From positions 1,302,001-1,366,000 of the forward strand of contig NC_014960.1 of the NCBI RefSeq assembly GCF_000199675.1: 64,000 bases of DNA. The letters are read 5' to 3'. The DNA is from Anaerolinea thermophila UNI-1. GTDB lineage: Bacteria; Chloroflexota; Anaerolineae; Anaerolineales; Anaerolineaceae. Both the position numbers and the translations under genes were made by a program. Shown in pieces: positions 35,701 through 44,591 of this stretch. Under the pieces are notes generated by a model. It ran no database searches. It had not been told where the DNA came from and worked only from the letters and a program-made list of their open reading frames with translations. The first letter of the stretch is position 1; each line of letters begins with the position of its first letter.

Positions 35701-38700
35701 TTACCGCATTAACTGTTCAATCCGCGATTCCCCTACATTGAAGTACTTTGCCTGCGGGTGGTGCACGATAATCGCCGCAGTGGATTGTTCGGGAATCAGT
35801 TGATATGCCGGGCTTAAAGACATCTTCAACGCGCTTTCTGCCGGCAATAACTGGAACACCTTCTGATGATCCGCAAGGTCCGGAATAGCAGGATAGCCCC
35901 ATGAGTAGCGCTTGCCTTGTTCTGCATCCAGCCCCAATTCCCGGCGGATATGGTTGTGCAGATATGCTGCAGTGGCTTCGGCAGTCTGTACGGCTAACCC
36001 GTGGACGTAATAGGCTTCTGTGTAATTGCCTTCTTCCTGGAGGCGTTCAAATTTCTCGGTGGCGCTTTCCCCTACCGTCACCACCTGGAAAGCCACCACA
36101 TCCATTTGCCCTGACTCGACCGGAGCAAAATAATCTGCCAGGCAGAGTTTTTCCCCTTCGGGTTGGCGTGGGAAAGTAAAGCGCACCAGTTCCACAGGTT
36201 TACCTGTGTCCAGCGATTGTGGATTGTAGATGACGAGGTCGTTGCCATCGGACTGAGCCGGGAAGTATCCGTACACTCCCTGGGGCTTCAACCAGCCTTC
36301 TTTGAGGGCTTCGCGTTTCATTTGCTCCAATCGCTGGGTAAATTCTGCTTCCAGTTGTTTCCAGGCTTCTCCATGCGTGTTCTTTGCACCCCACGAAAGG
36401 CGGAACAATTCATTGATGGAGAGGTGCTGGAACACCAGTTCCAGCGGCATGCTGTGAACCACTTTTGCACCCCAGAAGGGTGCCTGGGGGATGCGGGGTG
36501 CGGCTGGAGTTTCGGAACGCTCTATGCCGCTGGAGAGCGAGCGTTCACGAGCAGGGCGCCGTCCCAGTTCAATTTCAGCCTCACGGATGATTTGTTGAAC
36601 CAGTGTGAGGCGGGTGCCGGCGTCCATCAAGGCATCCATAGTGGATAAGCCCTCAAAGGCATCCTTACAGTAAAAGACACCCGGATCGTAAAAACTGCCG
36701 TCTTCGGTTTGCAAAATTCTTCTGCCAAAGTTACGGTTGATGGCTGCTCCACCAATCAACACCGGGAATTTCAACCCGCGGCGGTGCAACTCATTGACAA
36801 TCAGGGGCATTTGCTTGCTGGTACTTACCAGAAGGGCGCTCAGCCCAATGGCGTCGGCTTTCACCTCGACTGCTTTGGTAATGATGGTCTCTGCGGGCAC
36901 TTGTTTTCCCAGGTCAATCACCGTGTAGCCGTTGTTGCTGAGAATGGTCTTCACCAGATTTTTCCCGATGTCGTGCACATCGCCATAAACGGTTGCTAGC
37001 ACCAGTGTGCCTTTGGAAACGCCCTCTTTCTTTTCCAGATACTGTTCCAGATGCGATACTGCTTTTTTCATCACCTCTGCCGATTGCAGGACAAAGGGCA
37101 AAATTAACTCGCCTGCACCAAAGCGGTCGCCTACTTCTTTCATCGCAGGCAACAGTACTTCGTTGAGCACCCGCACAGCCGTCTCATGGCGCGATTGCTG
37201 GCTGGGACGCTGAAGAATTTCGTCAATATCTGCCTCTACGCCTTCTTTCTGGCGATGCACAATGCGCCAGTGCAGGCGTTCTTCGGCAGTTTTCCCTTCC
37301 AGAGCAGAATGCTGAGCAGTGGTTTTTTGTTCTTCTTTCCCATGCGATTCAAAGTATTCAATCAAACGCTGGAGTGCGTCCGGTCGGCGGTTGAAAATCA
37401 AGTCCTCGGCAAGTTCTCGCTCTTCAGCAGGGATGTCCGGGTAAGGGGTGATCTGTGCCGGGTTGACAATTGCCATGTCCAGTCCAGCCTGCACACAGTG
37501 ATACAGCATAACGCTGTTCAGCACGCCGCGCGCGGCGGGTTTCAACCCGAAAGAAACGTTAGACACGCCCAGCGAAGTCAGAACCCCGGGCAGTTCGGCT
37601 TTGATGAGCCGGATACCGTCCATGGTCTCCATGGCAGAACGGCTGAACTCCGGATCTCCGGTTGCAAGGGTGAAGGTCAGGGCATCAAAGACTAAATCCT
37701 GTGGGCGCAAACCCATTTCATCCACCGCAAGGTGGTAGATTCTGCGGGCAATCTCCAGTTTGCGCTGGGCAGTTTTTGCCATGCCCTGTTCGTCAATGGT
37801 CAGGGCGATGACAGCGGCGTTATACATCTTTGCCAGTTGCAGAATACGAGTGGCTTTGGCTGCTCCCGCTTCCAGATTTACTGAGTTAAGCAAACAGCGC
37901 CCTGGAGCCGTCTTCAGCGCAATTTCCATGACATCCGGCTCGGTGGTGTCAATCACAAACGGCACCCGCACGGTGGGCGCCAGCGTTTTAATCAAACGGC
38001 GCATTAATTCGCCTTCGTCGGAGCGTTCGGTCAGAGCGGTACACAAGTCCAGACCATGGGCGCCAGCCTCGACCTGCTGACGGGCAATTTCCAGCGCGCC
38101 TTCAAAATCTTCTGCCAGAATCATCTTTTTGAAGCGGGCGCTTCCCTGGGTATTCAATCGCTCCCCAATCAGGAAAGGCGCTGGTTCCTGGACCATGAGA
38201 ACGGCTTGGGTCGCTGAAGCCAGTTTGGGCAGGCTGAAGATGGGACGATGAGAGGCTGGATGAGCATCAATTTTTTCTACCAGTTTTCGCAGGTGTTCCG
38301 GGGTAGTGCCACAACATCCACCGACAATCCCTACACCAAACCTGTCCACATACTCGCTTAAAGCGGTGGCAAAAGGTTCGGGTTCTAGCGGGTAAACGGC
38401 TTGCCCATCCACGTTCAGAGGCAAACCAGCGTTGGGAATACAGGACACGGGTACGGGAGCATGTTCTGCCAGGTAGCGAATAGGCTCGCGCATGTAATCT
38501 GGACCGGTGGAGCAGTTCAGTCCAATGGCATCAATGGGCATGCCTTCCAGAATGGCCAGCACAGCGGCGATGTCTGTTCCCAGTAACATTCTACCGGTAG
38601 TGTCCAGAGTCACCTGCGCTTGCAAGGGGATCACAATGCCGGTCTCGGTAAAGGCTTGTTGAATACCTGTGATGGCGGCTTTGACTTCCAGAATATCCTG

Positions 38701-39219
38701 AGAAGTTTCAATCAGGAGAAGATCAACTCCGCCTTCCATTAAACCCCGGGCTTGTTCTCGAAAAACATCCGCCAGTTCATCAAAAGTGATATTGGAAAGT
38801 TCTGGATCATTCATCGAGGGTAACTTACCCGAAGGGCCAATCGAACCGGCTACCAAGCGCATTTGGCCGGTTTTGCGGGTATATTCATCTGCCAGACGAC
38901 GTGCCAGGTTGGCAGCAGCGCGGTTGATATCCAGTACCCGATTTTGCAGTCCATATTCTGCCAGGGTGATGCGGTTGGAGCGGAAAGTATCGGTTTCCAG
39001 GACGTCCACACCAGCTTCCAGAAACGACCGGTGTACGGTTTCTACCGCTTGAGGATAAGTGAGGACTAGATAATCATTACAACCAACATATCGCTCTCCA
39101 CCGAAATGTTCGGCGGTCAGGTTTTGTTTTTGCAGGCTGGTGCCCATCGCGCCATCAAAAATGGCAACACGTTTTTGAATCAGGTCCAGGTATCGGCGAT
39201 TGGTGTAAATGCGCTTCAT
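35701..39219 (-). CDS. metH: Cobalamin-dependent methionine synthase
   Basis: The 1172-residue enzyme has all four modules. These are a homocysteine-binding barrel (1-325; zinc ligands C236 and C302/C303), a methyl-THF pterin-binding domain (345-620), a B12-binding cap and Rossmann domain (640-880; DVHDIGKN with cobalt-ligand H749), and an AdoMet-binding reactivation domain (about 915-1172). It transfers methyl from methyl-THF to homocysteine via methylcobalamin. Length is close to the E. coli enzyme. It is the first gene after the SAM-I riboswitch (39291-39400) and has GTGGAG before the ATG. Confidence 0.97.
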   Translation of the reverse strand: MKRIYTNRRYLDLIQKRVAIFDGAMGTSLQKQNLTAEHFGGERYVGCNDYLVLTYPQAVETVHRSFLEAGVDVLETDTFRSNRITLAEYGLQNRVLDINRAAANLARRLADEYTRKTGQMRLVAGSIGPSGKLPSMNDPELSNITFDELADVFREQARGLMEGGVDLLLIETSQDILEVKAAITGIQQAFTETGIVIPLQAQVTLDTTGRMLLGTDIAAVLAILEGMPIDAIGLNCSTGPDYMREPIRYLAEHAPVPVSCIPNAGLPLNVDGQAVYPLEPEPFATALSEYVDRFGVGIVGGCCGTTPEHLRKLVEKIDAHPASHRPIFSLPKLASATQAVLMVQEPAPFLIGERLNTQGSARFKKMILAEDFEGALEIARQQVEAGAHGLDLCTALTERSDEGELMRRLIKTLAPTVRVPFVIDTTEPDVMEIALKTAPGRCLLNSVNLEAGAAKATRILQLAKMYNAAVIALTIDEQGMAKTAQRKLEIARRIYHLAVDEMGLRPQDLVFDALTFTLATGDPEFSRSAMETMDGIRLIKAELPGVLTSLGVSNVSFGLKPAARGVLNSVMLYHCVQAGLDMAIVNPAQITPYPDIPAEERELAEDLIFNRRPDALQRLIEYFESHGKEEQKTTAQHSALEGKTAEERLHWRIVHRQKEGVEADIDEILQRPSQQSRHETAVRVLNEVLLPAMKEVGDRFGAGELILPFVLQSAEVMKKAVSHLEQYLEKKEGVSKGTLVLATVYGDVHDIGKNLVKTILSNNGYTVIDLGKQVPAETIITKAVEVKADAIGLSALLVSTSKQMPLIVNELHRRGLKFPVLIGGAAINRNFGRRILQTEDGSFYDPGVFYCKDAFEGLSTMDALMDAGTRLTLVQQIIREAEIELGRRPARERSLSSGIERSETPAAPRIPQAPFWGAKVVHSMPLELVFQHLSINELFRLSWGAKNTHGEAWKQLEAEFTQRLEQMKREALKEGWLKPQGVYGYFPAQSDGNDLVIYNPQSLDTGKPVELVRFTFPRQPEGEKLCLADYFAPVESGQMDVVAFQVVTVGESATEKFERLQEEGNYTEAYYVHGLAVQTAEATAAYLHNHIRRELGLDAEQGKRYSWGYPAIPDLADHQKVFQLLPAESALKMSLSPAYQLIPEQSTAAIIVHHPQAKYFNVGESRIEQLMR

Positions 39220-39245
39220 AACGTCTCCACAAGTAAAAATGAAAC

Positions 39246-39269
39246 AAAAAACCTCCCTGGAAAGAGAGG
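39246..39269 (-). terminator. Riboswitch-controlled intrinsic terminator
   Basis: On the minus strand the 6-bp stem CCTCTC/GGGAGG (one G-T pair) with loop TTTCCA is followed by six T. It lies between the SAM-I aptamer and the metH start, where SAM binding would favour its formation. Confidence 0.8.
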
Positions 39270-39290
39270 CTTATGGTTCAATCCAATTGC

Positions 39291-39400
39291 CTCATCTTCC
39301 AGAAGACCGCTTTTCGCGGTACATCTGCCGGAATTGGCACCGACTGCCTTGCCGGTTGCCGAGGCTTCACAGGGCCGGTCCCTCCACCTCTCTCGATGAG
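39291..39400 (-). promoter_or_regulatory. SAM-I (S-box) riboswitch aptamer
   Basis: The minus-strand sequence opens with CTCATCGAGAG and has the conserved core GAGGGACCGGCCC, GAAGCCTCGGCAACC and GGTGCCAATTCC. It closes with GATGAG, which pairs with the opening CTCATC to make P1. These are the S-box landmarks that bind S-adenosylmethionine. With the terminator at 39246-39269, high SAM should stop transcription before metH and the operon behind it. Confidence 0.94.
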
Positions 39401-39430
39401 TGGGCAAAATCGCCCGCTAAATTTCGTTCA

Positions 39431-39459
39431 ATCATACCATATTTGATGCAAAAGCGCAA
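39431..39459 (-). promoter_or_regulatory. Promoter of the metH operon
   Basis: Minus-strand -35 TTGCGC (39454-39459) and -10 TATGAT (39431-39436) are spaced by 17 bp. Transcription should start near 39424, so that the leader includes the whole riboswitch. Confidence 0.7.
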
Positions 39460-39471
39460 AAATTTTTGCGC
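39454..39471. repeat. 18-bp perfect palindrome containing both divergent -35 boxes
   Basis: GCGCAAAAATTTTTGCGC reads the same on both strands. Its two ends are the -35 boxes (TTGCGC) of the divergent metH and ferredoxin promoters. It may be a protein-binding operator or a structural consequence of back-to-back promoters. Confidence 0.8.
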
Positions 39472-39494
39472 ACTTTTCATCTGAAAGATATACA
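39466..39494 (+). promoter_or_regulatory. Promoter of the ferredoxin gene
   Basis: Plus-strand -35 TTGCGC (39466-39471) and -10 TATACA (39489-39494) are spaced by 17 bp, mirroring the metH promoter. The start codon at 39523 has CGGAGGA 7 bases upstream. Confidence 0.68.
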
Positions 39495-39522
39495 ATGAGA
39501 AAAAGTTTTCCGGAGGAATACA

Positions 39523-40455
39523 ATGAAATTCCTATGGCTTAAACCTTCCACGCGGGCTTACCTGAAAGAAGGCAGAAAAACCAGAGATTTCTCTTTCTTC
39601 GACTTAATCCATGGCTATATATATTTGCGTTTCCCTTACCTCTATATCTCTTTAGCCAAAGGGGACCATCCGCTTTCTCGTCGCCTAGCTCCGTTGCTGG
39701 GTTTCTTGGGACGTCTGATTGAGGCTCAGGCAAAAAAGAATGGGCAACCTACCGGTTTTGCCGACACCTACCATGGCAAGGTCATGCCGGTGGAAGAAGC
39801 AAAGCGCCTGGTGTCCATCAAACAACCTATCCGTGTGGAGAATCTTGAACAGGTTATTCCCTTTACCCGTGCTCGGGACTTAATTCTGGAAAACCCCGAT
39901 CATATCGCCGTGCTGGATTGTCCCTGTCGGGCTGGCAAGCCTCATCCCTGTCTTCCCCTGGACGTGTGTCTGATTGTAGGAGAACCCTTCGTCAGTTTTG
40001 TTCTGGAACATCACCCAAAACGTGCAAGGCGCATTACTTCTGAAGAAGCCATGAAAATCCTGGAAGATGAAGACGAACGCGGGCACGTGCACCATGCCTT
40101 TTTCAAGGATGCCATGCTGGGGCGCTTCTATGCCATTTGCAATTGCTGTTCCTGTTGTTGCGGTGCCATGAAAGCCCAGCGTGAAGGCACACCCATGCTG
40201 ATTTCTTCTGGATTCGTCAGTGTGGTAGATGAAGATAAATGTATTGCTTGTGGAACCTGTGCCGGGGTTTGTCCTTTTGGAGCGATTCAGGTCAACGGGC
40301 ATGCAGTGATTGTGGCAGAAAGTTGTATGGGGTGTGGAATTTGTGTGAGGCATTGCTCTCAAGGGGCACTTTCCTTGCAACGCGATCCTTCCCGTGGAGA
40401 ACCGCTGGAGATTCTCCATCTGATAGAGAGCACGCCGTACTCCACCGGTGATTGA
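39523..40455 (+). CDS. Cysteine-rich 4Fe-4S ferredoxin-type protein
   Basis: The 310-residue protein has a C-terminal two-cluster ferredoxin domain: C240, C243, C246, C250 and C268, C271, C274, C278. The N-terminal half holds further cysteines: C133, C135, C143 and C149 (DCPCRAGKPHPC and on) and an unusual run C206, C208, C209, C211, C212, C213 (CNCCSCCCG). These could bind an extra cluster or metal. A hydrophobic stretch near 30-45 may touch the membrane. It is probably a redox protein of anaerobic metabolism, and its partner is unknown. It is transcribed divergently from the metH operon. Confidence 0.85.
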   Translation: MKFLWLKPSTRAYLKEGRKTRDFSFFDLIHGYIYLRFPYLYISLAKGDHPLSRRLAPLLGFLGRLIEAQAKKNGQPTGFADTYHGKVMPVEEAKRLVSIKQPIRVENLEQVIPFTRARDLILENPDHIAVLDCPCRAGKPHPCLPLDVCLIVGEPFVSFVLEHHPKRARRITSEEAMKILEDEDERGHVHHAFFKDAMLGRFYAICNCCSCCCGAMKAQREGTPMLISSGFVSVVDEDKCIACGTCAGVCPFGAIQVNGHAVIVAESCMGCGICVRHCSQGALSLQRDPSRGEPLEILHLIESTPYSTGD

Positions 40456-40458
40456 GGT

Positions 40459-40464
40459 TATAAT
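40459..40464 (+). promoter_or_regulatory. -10 box for a probable leaderless gene
   Basis: TATAAT at 40459-40464 is followed by exactly 7 bases and then the ATG at 40472, so the transcript would begin at or next to the start codon. No ribosome binding site is present. No good -35 box is seen. Confidence 0.5.
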
Positions 40465-40471
40465 CAATCCT

Positions 40472-40897
40472 ATGAGCACCGTTCCGCACTCTTTTCCGCC
40501 GTTTCGTTCCTTTTTATGGGCGAGTGTTCTGCTTGGGCTTTTGGGCTGGGGTGGTTTAGCCATTCTGGTTGTGACCACCTTGCCTACATTGTTCCCGCGA
40601 TGGATGTTTTTCTACCTCCTTATGTGCGCTTTAAGCGGTTTGGCTTTGCCAGTAGCGTATTTCCTCAACCTGCGTTTCCGCACCAATCCCCCAGCGACAA
40701 GTGGCGTGATTCTCCGCGAAGCCATGTGGGTGGGCATTTATGGTTGTCTGATTGCCTGGTTGCAAATCGGACGCATGCTCACCCCTTTGCTGGCTCTTGT
40801 GCTGGCGTGTGGTTTTGCAATTGTTGAGGTCCTTTTGAGAATTTATGAAATCAGCCGCTGGCAACCAGAACAGGGAGAGGATGAACCGACTGCGTGA
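40472..40897 (+). CDS. Small four-TM membrane protein of unknown function
   Basis: The 141-residue product has four hydrophobic segments (about residues 13-38, 44-66, 80-100 and 105-128) and a short charged C-terminus (WQPEQGEDEPTA). I do not recognise a family. The ATG at 40472 is chosen because a consensus -10 box ends 8 bases before it. The only earlier in-frame start is a GTG at 40448, inside the ferredoxin gene. Its end overlaps the selA start by 17 bases, so it is probably transcribed with selA. Confidence 0.68.
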   Translation: MSTVPHSFPPFRSFLWASVLLGLLGWGGLAILVVTTLPTLFPRWMFFYLLMCALSGLALPVAYFLNLRFRTNPPATSGVILREAMWVGIYGCLIAWLQIGRMLTPLLALVLACGFAIVEVLLRIYEISRWQPEQGEDEPTA

Positions 40898-42269
40898 AAT
40901 TCCTTCTGTGGATGTTCTTTTGCAACACCCCAGGGCAGAGGTTTTGCAGAAAAGGTTTGGACGATCTCTTCTGCTCAATGGGGTACGCTCGGTTTTGGAT
41001 GATACCCGTCAAGCCCTGTTAAATTCCTCAGAGAGTCCCTCCCTCAGCCCGGAAATTCTCCTCAATCGGGTGGAAAGTCTTTTGGAGCAATGGCTGGCAC
41101 CTACCCTTGTTCCGGTGATCAATGCCACCGGGGTGATTTTGCATACCAATTTGGGCAGGGCGCCGCTCAGTCTGCCGGCTCTTCGAGCAATGCAAGAGAC
41201 GGCAGGGGGGTACTGCACGCTGGAATATGATCTGGAACGAGGCGAGCGCGGTTCGCGCACAGTGCATGCTGAAATGCTTTTACGGCGCATCACCGGGGCT
41301 GAAGCAGCACTGGTGGTAAACAACAACGCTGCTGCTGTGTTACTGGTATTAACTGCCCTGGCGCGCCGTCGTGGAGTGCTGATTTCCCGTACGCAACTGG
41401 TGGAAATTGGTGGTGGCTTTCGTGTTCCTGAGGTCATGGCGCAATCGGGGGCGAAGTTAATCGAGGTGGGCACAACCAATCGGGTGCGCCTGGAAGATTA
41501 TGAAGATGCCTTGCGCTCTCACCACTCGGTTTCTCTCATCTTGCGAGCTCATCATAGCAATTTCCGCATCATCGGTTTTACTGCGGAACCCTCTTTGAAA
41601 GATTTGGCAGATCTGGCACATCGCTATCAACTCCCGCTGGTAGATGATCTGGGCTCGGGGGCTTTGCTGGATACGTCAAAGTATGGCTTGGCTCATGAAC
41701 CCATGGTACAGGAATCGCTTGCCGATGGTGCAGATGTGGTATGCTTCTCAGGGGATAAATTGTTGGGAGGACCTCAGGCGGGTATCATTGTCGGGAAAAG
41801 CGAATGGATTGCACGCCTCAAGAAACATCCCTTGGCACGGGCAGTACGCCCGGATAAACTGACTCTTGCCGCGCTTGCCGCAACGCTGGTGTATTACCTG
41901 AAAGAGGAAGCCGAAGAGCAGGTTCCAGTGTGGCGTATGATTACCCAAAAACCTGAGAGGCTCAAGGAACGAGCCCAGGAATGGCAAACCTTTCTAGGGT
42001 TTGGAGAAGTCATTCCTTCGCGATCTACTGTTGGGGGCGGAAGTCTACCCGAAGAAACCTTGCCTACTTTTGTGCTTGCCCTGAACGTGCGCAAACCCAA
42101 TGCTTTCCTTGCCAACTTAAGAAAATGTTCCCCACCCATTATTGCGCGTATTGAAGAAGAACGAGTTGTGTTTGACCCTCGTACAGTTTTACCTGAGCAA
42201 GATGGTTTGTTTCTGAATCAGTTAAGCCATATCCTTCAAAATCAGCGACGAAAGGAAGCCTCATCATGA
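40881..42269 (+). CDS. selA: L-seryl-tRNA(Sec) selenium transferase
   Basis: The 462-residue PLP enzyme begins with the SelA-type sequence NRLREIPSVDVLL, then has NATGVILHTNLGRAP, YDLERGERGSR, VVNNNAAAV, VDDLGSGAL and the Schiff-base lysine motif SGDKLLGGPQAG. SelA converts seryl-tRNA(Sec) to selenocysteinyl-tRNA using selenophosphate. The ATG at 40881 matches the family start and has GGGAGAGG just upstream. A start 12 codons earlier is possible. No selB, selC or selD is in the window. Its stop overlaps the next start as ATGA. Confidence 0.93.
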   Translation: MNRLREIPSVDVLLQHPRAEVLQKRFGRSLLLNGVRSVLDDTRQALLNSSESPSLSPEILLNRVESLLEQWLAPTLVPVINATGVILHTNLGRAPLSLPALRAMQETAGGYCTLEYDLERGERGSRTVHAEMLLRRITGAEAALVVNNNAAAVLLVLTALARRRGVLISRTQLVEIGGGFRVPEVMAQSGAKLIEVGTTNRVRLEDYEDALRSHHSVSLILRAHHSNFRIIGFTAEPSLKDLADLAHRYQLPLVDDLGSGALLDTSKYGLAHEPMVQESLADGADVVCFSGDKLLGGPQAGIIVGKSEWIARLKKHPLARAVRPDKLTLAALAATLVYYLKEEAEEQVPVWRMITQKPERLKERAQEWQTFLGFGEVIPSRSTVGGGSLPEETLPTFVLALNVRKPNAFLANLRKCSPPIIARIEEERVVFDPRTVLPEQDGLFLNQLSHILQNQRRKEASS

Positions 42270-43504
42270 AAAGCGATCTTCATCGTCTTATGGCAGAAAA
42301 CGAACTGGATGCTATTTGGGTTATTGGTCCCGCTGCTCACAACCCGCCAATGGTTTATCTAACCGGTGGCGGTCACATCACGCAAGCGGATTTGATTCTC
42401 AAACGTGGTGAGAAAGGGGTGTTATTCCATGGCCCCATGGAGCGGGATGAAGCCGCCCGAACCGGTTTGATCACCCGCAGTTATTCCAGTTATCCTTTTG
42501 CCGAATTCCTCAAAGAAGCCAATCAGGATCGTTTCCGTGCCAGTGTTTTGCGGCTGAAACGAATGCTAGAAGATTTGGGTTTAACCCGGGGTCGGGTGAT
42601 GCTTTTTGGACAGTATGATGCTGGGGTTGCTTTTGCGCTTTTTGATGCGCTTCAAAAAGAACTTCCAGAGTTATCCATTTTGGGGGATGTGGAAAATAAA
42701 GTCTTGCAGCAAGCCATGCTGACCAAAGATCGTGAAGAAGTAGAGCGCATTCGCAGGGTAGGACAAAAAACCGTTGAGGTCATTGATCTCACTGCGGATT
42801 ACTTGCGTTCGCAAAGGCTGAAAGGCGATGTTCTGGTGGATGCTCAGGGTGAACCCATCACGGTTGGACGGGTCAAACGTTTGATTAACCTGTGGTTGGC
42901 CGAGCGTGATCTGGAAAATCCAGAAGGCACCATTTTTGCGATTGGGCGGGATGCGGGGGTACCGCACTCCAGTGGTAAAGCCGAAGACGTGCTCAGAGCC
43001 GGACAGACCATCGTGTTTGATATCTTTCCCTGTGAAACCGGGGGTGGATACTTCTTCGATATGACCCGTACCTGGTGTCTTGGGTATGCGCCTGGAGCGG
43101 TAGAAAAACTGTACGAGCAAGTCCTTACGGTGTTTCACGCAGTATCTTCCGAAGTTCGCGTACATGGACATTTCCGCGACCTGCAACGCCGTACATGCGA
43201 ACTTTTCGAAGGTATGGGGCATCCTACTGTGCTGACCCAGCCGCAAACCGAGGTGGGCTATGTCCATAGTTTGGGGCATGGGGTGGGATTAAATATCCAC
43301 GAAAAACCAGTTTCCGGGTTAATGGCTTCTCCAGAAGATGATGTGCTTTTGCCTGGAAGTGTGGTTACAATAGAACCGGGTTTGTATTACCCTGACCAGA
43401 ACATGGGAGTTCGCCTGGAGAATACCGTTTACCTTGCCCCCGATGGCAAAATTGAAACCCTGGCAGATTACCCACTGGATCTGGTGTTGAAGTTGAAAGG
43501 TTAG
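42266..43504 (+). CDS. M24-family metallopeptidase, Xaa-Pro aminopeptidase-like
   Basis: The 412-residue protein has a creatinase-like N-terminal domain (1-150) and an M24 pita-bread domain. The metal ligands are visible: the two Asp in FDIFPCETGGGYFFDMTRT, His in HSLGHGVG, and Glu in TIEPGLY and RLENTVY. Such enzymes remove an N-terminal residue before proline, or act on related small substrates. The exact specificity is open. The gene overlaps selA by 4 bases and ends 9 bases before the tsaD start. Confidence 0.9.
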   Translation: MKSDLHRLMAENELDAIWVIGPAAHNPPMVYLTGGGHITQADLILKRGEKGVLFHGPMERDEAARTGLITRSYSSYPFAEFLKEANQDRFRASVLRLKRMLEDLGLTRGRVMLFGQYDAGVAFALFDALQKELPELSILGDVENKVLQQAMLTKDREEVERIRRVGQKTVEVIDLTADYLRSQRLKGDVLVDAQGEPITVGRVKRLINLWLAERDLENPEGTIFAIGRDAGVPHSSGKAEDVLRAGQTIVFDIFPCETGGGYFFDMTRTWCLGYAPGAVEKLYEQVLTVFHAVSSEVRVHGHFRDLQRRTCELFEGMGHPTVLTQPQTEVGYVHSLGHGVGLNIHEKPVSGLMASPEDDVLLPGSVVTIEPGLYYPDQNMGVRLENTVYLAPDGKIETLADYPLDLVLKLKG

Positions 43505-43513
43505 TTTTTGAGC

Positions 43514-44557
43514 ATGGAAAAACGTAAAGACCTCTCCAAACAGCCCATTCGCGTGTTGGGCATTGAAACCTCGTGCGATGAGACCGCCGCGGCGGTGGTG
43601 GAGGACGGACGCATCCCTCTCTCGAATGTGGTGGCTTCACAGGTGGAATTGCATAAGAAGTATGGAGGGGTCTTTCCTGAAGTGGCTTCACGCCAGCATA
43701 TTCGCACCATCTATGCGGTGGTGGATGAGGCTTTGCAAAAATCTCACCTCAGCCTGAGAGATCTGGACGCCGTGGCAGTCACGCGAGGACCGGGGTTGGC
43801 AGGCTCTCTGGTGGTTGGAATGAATACCGCCAAGGGCATTGCGCTGGCGGGCAATTTGCCCCTGATTGGGGTAAATCATCTGGAGGGTCACCTGTACGCC
43901 GCCTGGGTGCGCCGGGATGAGCATGATGATCATCCTGAGCCGCAATTCCCATTGGTGGCGTTGCTGGTCTCTGGCGGGCATACCGAGTTAATCCTGATAA
44001 CCGACCATTTGCAGTACAAACGTCTGGGGGGCACCCTGGATGATGCCGCGGGAGAAGCCTTTGACAAGGTGGCACGTTTGCTGGGGCTACCCTATCCCGG
44101 GGGACCTGCCATTCAGAATGCAGCGTTGCGGGGCAACCCCGATGCCTTTTCTTTCCCGCGTGCCCGATTGGACGGCACCTGGAATTTTTCCTTCAGCGGG
44201 TTGAAAACGGCCGTGCTGAGAGTGGTGAGGGAGTTTGAGGAAAAACAACAGTCATTACCGGTAGAAGACCTGGCTGCCAGTTTTCAGGCCGCCGTTGTCG
44301 ATGTGTTGTTCGCCAAAACTCTTCAAGCCGCGCGGATGTTCAAAGCCCGGGAGATTTTGTTAGCCGGTGGCGTTTCGGCAAATCTGGCTTTGCGCGCCGC
44401 TTTTACCGGGCAAAATGAGTTTCGAGTTCACATCCCGGACCTCTCTCTGTGTACCGATAACGCTGTCATGATTGCGGCGGCAGGATATTACCGCTGGCTT
44501 CATGAACAGCGCGATCCCCTGGATCTGGATGTCCTGCCTACATGGCAATTGCTTTAA
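43514..44557 (+). CDS. tsaD: tRNA N6-threonylcarbamoyladenosine synthase subunit TsaD
   Basis: The 347-residue protein has the Kae1/TsaD signatures GIETSCDETAAAVV, the iron-binding HLEGH, SGGHTELI and GGVSANLALR. With TsaB, TsaE and TsaC it makes t6A37 in tRNAs that read ANN codons. The ATG at 43514 is chosen over a TTG two codons earlier. Only a weak AAAGG lies upstream, so it may rely on coupling with the preceding gene. Confidence 0.97.
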   Translation: MEKRKDLSKQPIRVLGIETSCDETAAAVVEDGRIPLSNVVASQVELHKKYGGVFPEVASRQHIRTIYAVVDEALQKSHLSLRDLDAVAVTRGPGLAGSLVVGMNTAKGIALAGNLPLIGVNHLEGHLYAAWVRRDEHDDHPEPQFPLVALLVSGGHTELILITDHLQYKRLGGTLDDAAGEAFDKVARLLGLPYPGGPAIQNAALRGNPDAFSFPRARLDGTWNFSFSGLKTAVLRVVREFEEKQQSLPVEDLAASFQAAVVDVLFAKTLQAARMFKAREILLAGGVSANLALRAAFTGQNEFRVHIPDLSLCTDNAVMIAAAGYYRWLHEQRDPLDLDVLPTWQLL

Positions 44558-44591
44558 TTACAGGTCACGAAATTTGAGGAAATGCATCTAA

